A stretch of DNA of 16,156 nt. Origin: an uncultured Bacteroidales bacterium (GTDB lineage: Bacteria > Bacteroidota > Bacteroidia > Bacteroidales > P3). The first letter of the stretch is position 1; the number at the start of each line of letters is the position of its first letter. The stretch is taken from assembly GCA_947174375.1 (NCBI GenBank), contig CAMWIS010000022.1, positions 1 through 16,156 on the forward strand, in the 5' to 3' direction. Below are positions 13,905 through 16,156 of this stretch, piece after piece. A program made the position numbers and the translations under genes. Below the pieces are notes generated by a model. That model had not been told where the DNA came from. It saw only the letters and a program-made list of their open reading frames with translations, and made no database searches.

Positions 13905-15345
13905 CGATGTGTTCATGCCCGAGGACGTGGATTTGTACCAGCGTTATTGGGAGGCGCGTGCGGACGCTTCTGTCCCGATGCCGGAGTTGGAGGAGGAAGA
14001 CTATACCGCCTTGGTCAACATCGGCATGATGAAGCAGGAGTACGAGCGGGTGCGGATGGTGTTGGACGAGGCGTTGGGCCGTTATCCGAACGACGACGAA
14101 CTGCAACTGTGCAAGGTGGAGTATTTGGCGGCCGTCGAGAAAACCGACGAGGCGCTCAAATTGCTGGACGATTTGGAGGCCTGGTATCCGAACAACGAGG
14201 AATGTTTGGCCGTGCGGGCCGGTCTGTATATGAGCCTGGAACGTTACGACGAAGCCGAGCAGCTGTTCCGGCAGTACGAAAGCCTGGGCGGCGATGCCGG
14301 GGTGGCGGCGGCCGGTTTGGCGCAGTGTTTGGCCGTGCGCGGGCAACGCATGGAGGGCTTCCGCAAAATCTGTCAATACCTGAAGTCGGAGCCGGATTCG
14401 CCCGAAGTCTGCAACCGTTTCATCATTTGGACGATAGAGTGGGAGATGCTGAGCGAGGCCGCCGAGGTGCTGCATAAGATGACGGCCGAGCACCCCTACA
14501 ACAAATATCTGTGGAAACTGCTCTACGAGGTGTGCGAGATGCTGGAAGACCACGAGGGCGCGAAGGAAGCCAACGAATACACGTTGGCCATCGACCCCGA
14601 CGACTACGAGGCGCACGGCCGCCGCATCCTGTATTCCGACTCCTGCGACGCGGCCTTGGTGGAAGACAGTTTCAGCCGCTTCCAGCCCGAAAAATGGACC
14701 GACACGCAACGGTTCTATTTCTATAGCATCATGGCCGATTACTATGCCGACCACCAGCAGCCCGAACGCGAGTTGTTCTATATCCGGGAACTGATGAAGG
14801 AGCCGTTGGACGACTTGGAGACGGCCGCTTTGAATTACCGTCTGGCAAGCCGGACGTTCAAGCGCGACGACGTGGCGGCCATCCGGGAGGCCCTGGCCTA
14901 TTTCCGCACGGCGGCGGAGGCGTCGCGGCACATGGATAGGCATTTGGACGGGCTGTTGATATCCGATATCCACCGCGGCATGGGGCAGTGCCTGCTGCTG
15001 TTGGGCGAAGAGACCGAGGGGCTGGCCGCCTTGCGCGAGGCCTGGCGTATCGCCTCTGCCAACGAGGTGGCGGTGTTCGACTATTTCATGAACCTCTGCA
15101 TTTTGGATAAGTTGGATCAAGCCATGCAGGATATCGAGCTCGGCTTGTCGGAAGAAGCCGGCAACGCCCGCTATCAGTTGATGAAAGGCGTGATCCTGCA
15201 CTATATGCACAAGCCGAATCAGGCCGAGACCTGTTTCAAGGCGGCCTTTATCGCCGATCCGGAACTCGTGACCGTCGCCAAGGAAGTCATGCCCGAAATC
15301 ATGGAGCTTCCGGGGCTGCAACGTATTCTGAAAGAATTGGAATAA
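13888..15345 (+). CDS. Cytoplasmic tetratricopeptide-repeat protein of unknown function
   Basis: This 485-residue, strongly acidic protein has no signal peptide or membrane segment and is built of TPR-like helix pairs from about residue 38 to the end. Clear units lie near 72-100, 105-133, 207-238 and 385-465, for example ALKLLDDLEAWYPNNEECLA (89-108) and EAKEANEYTLAIDPDDYEAH-like spacing. TPR arrays act as protein-binding scaffolds; no catalytic motif is visible. Its start lies inside the end of recN (17-nt overlap) with an AAAGGA site at 13878-13883, and its stop shares one base with the aroE start (TAATG), so its expression is tied to both. The position next to recN could mean a repair-linked scaffold, but this is only inference. 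Confidence 0.85.
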   Translation: MKEEVDDVFMPEDVDLYQRYWEARADASVPMPELEEEDYTALVNIGMMKQEYERVRMVLDEALGRYPNDDELQLCKVEYLAAVEKTDEALKLLDDLEAWYPNNEECLAVRAGLYMSLERYDEAEQLFRQYESLGGDAGVAAAGLAQCLAVRGQRMEGFRKICQYLKSEPDSPEVCNRFIIWTIEWEMLSEAAEVLHKMTAEHPYNKYLWKLLYEVCEMLEDHEGAKEANEYTLAIDPDDYEAHGRRILYSDSCDAALVEDSFSRFQPEKWTDTQRFYFYSIMADYYADHQQPERELFYIRELMKEPLDDLETAALNYRLASRTFKRDDVAAIREALAYFRTAAEASRHMDRHLDGLLISDIHRGMGQCLLLLGEETEGLAALREAWRIASANEVAVFDYFMNLCILDKLDQAMQDIELGLSEEAGNARYQLMKGVILHYMHKPNQAETCFKAAFIADPELVTVAKEVMPEIMELPGLQRILKELE

Positions 15346-16156
15346 TGGACGTTATGGACGAACCGACCGCAGCCGTCCGGCGTTACGGCTTATTGGGCTA
15401 TCCGTTGGGGCATTCTTTTTCGCCCGCTTATTTTCAAGATAAATTCGCGCGTTTGGGCCTTTCCAAAACGCATACCTACGAACTGTTCGCCTTGCAGCCG
15501 GACGGGATTCCGGGGCTGTTGGCGCGCACGGATCTCTGCGGGCTCAATGTGACGATACCTTATAAGCGCGCGTTGTGGCCGTATCTGGCCGGCGCGGGCG
15601 CGGCCGCCACTGCCCTGGGCGCCGTGAACGTATTGCGCCGCCATCACGGCGCGTGGTGGGGCGAGAATACCGACGTCATCGGTTTCGAGCGGTCGCTGCT
15701 CGCTTGGGTGGGGCGGCCGGGCGATGGCGCGCCGGAGGCCTTGCGCCATCGCCTGCGGGCGGCGGTCGTCTTGGGCGACGGAGGCGCTTCGGCGGCCGTG
15801 CAGTACGTATTGCAGCAATGGGGGCTGCCGTTCGACGTCGTGACCCGCCGCCCGCGCCCGCTTTCCAGCGGGCCGGCCCGCCGCTACCTGACGTATGACA
15901 ACTGGCCGGCTTCCGGCGGCTTTGAGGCTTACGGCCTCTGCGTGCAGACCACGCCCGTCGGGATGTTCCCGAACGTGGACGGCGAATTGCCGTTGCCCTA
16001 CGGCAGCTTGGCCGTATCTCCCGAAAGGCCTTTCTATTTCTATGATGTCGTCTATAATCCCGAGCCCACGGCCATGATGCGCCGTATGGCGGCTTTGGGC
16101 GCCCACGTCAAGGGCGGTTTGGAAATGCTGCATCTGCAGGCAGATGCGGCCTGGGA
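15345..16156 (+). CDS. aroE: Shikimate dehydrogenase AroE (3' end beyond the window)
   Basis: This NADP-dependent enzyme reduces 3-dehydroshikimate to shikimate in aromatic amino acid synthesis. 270 residues are visible and the frame is still open at the window edge. Seen in order: YGLLGYPLGHSFSPAYF (14-30) binding shikimate, NVTIPYK (68-74) with the catalytic Lys74, GAVNVLRR (92-99), GENTDVIGF (106-114) with catalytic Asp110, and a glycine-rich LGDGGAS loop (143-149) for NADP. The C-terminal KGGLEMLHLQADAAW is the usual end segment, so only a few residues are probably missing. The ATG at 15345 overlaps the TPR gene stop (TAATG); an in-frame ATG at 15354 is a possible alternative. It is the last visible gene of the bamD operon. 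Confidence 0.93.
   Translation, partial: MDVMDEPTAAVRRYGLLGYPLGHSFSPAYFQDKFARLGLSKTHTYELFALQPDGIPGLLARTDLCGLNVTIPYKRALWPYLAGAGAAATALGAVNVLRRHHGAWWGENTDVIGFERSLLAWVGRPGDGAPEALRHRLRAAVVLGDGGASAAVQYVLQQWGLPFDVVTRRPRPLSSGPARRYLTYDNWPASGGFEAYGLCVQTTPVGMFPNVDGELPLPYGSLAVSPERPFYFYDVVYNPEPTAMMRRMAALGAHVKGGLEMLHLQADAAW

Noticed and set aside
13837..15321. A 494-codon minus-strand frame opposite the TPR gene
   Set aside because: Again in register with the sense codons and explained by avoidance of TTA/CTA/TCA; the composition is shadow-like.
15773..15795. Unusual Asp in the AroE NADP loop (GDGGAS instead of GAGGAS)
   Set aside because: This position varies in the family and the essential glycines and catalytic Lys and Asp are intact.
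1..16156. CRISPR arrays, tRNA or rRNA genes, insertion sequences
   Set aside because: No regularly spaced repeats, no tRNA-like cloverleaf or rRNA sequence, and no transposase motif were seen on reading the window.

Overview
The window looks like a chromosomal segment from a fairly GC-rich member of the Bacteroidota, probably Bacteroidales; I do not name a genus. The evidence is the set of Bacteroidota-typical families (DUF3098 beside FtsX and UppP, the Bacteroidota omega-like RNA polymerase subunit, DUF4835 beside CoaBC, a PD40/OmpA protein), two -7 promoter boxes of the TAnnTTTG type, and a general lack of Shine-Dalgarno sites. Thirteen annotated reading frames lie at about 32-16156; one of them encodes two proteins in one frame. 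The rest of the window is densely packed.

Left edge (1-866): a hairpin with a T run, then a visibly AT-rich gene on the minus strand for a small protein resembling the phage-associated Barnase/EndoU/RelE-like nuclease domains. About 250 bp of non-coding, partly degenerate sequence follows. This stretch differs in composition from everything to its right and is the best candidate for imported DNA.

Minus-strand block (867-8783): mutB (large methylmalonyl-CoA mutase subunit) is transcribed leftward from its own promoter and ends at a strong intrinsic terminator. After that comes a tight run: pepE (dipeptidase E), ftsX, DUF3098, uppP, a TPR/PD40/OmpA envelope protein, and an agmatinase-family ureohydrolase. 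ftsX, DUF3098 and uppP are a conserved cell-envelope cluster (division/hydrolase control and lipid carrier recycling). The last two genes share an ATGA stop/start overlap.

Plus-strand block (8906-16156): bamD (outer-membrane assembly lipoprotein), an rpoZ-like omega gene, coaBC (coenzyme A synthesis), DUF4835, recN (DNA repair), a cytoplasmic TPR protein, and aroE (shikimate pathway, cut by the window end). Spacings are 3, 13, 0, 33, -17 and -1 nt, so this is very likely one operon driven by the promoter just before bamD. mutB and bamD diverge from a 122-bp region that carries both promoters.

The most unusual point is that coaBC has no stop codon. It reads in frame through the signal peptide of the DUF4835 protein, giving a 704-residue frame in which a complete cytoplasmic enzyme is followed by a complete exported protein. 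Other points worth a look are a probable leaderless start for bamD, a lone mutB without an adjacent mutA, the AT-rich nuclease-like gene, and a 16-bp perfect palindrome on the DUF4835 stop codon.
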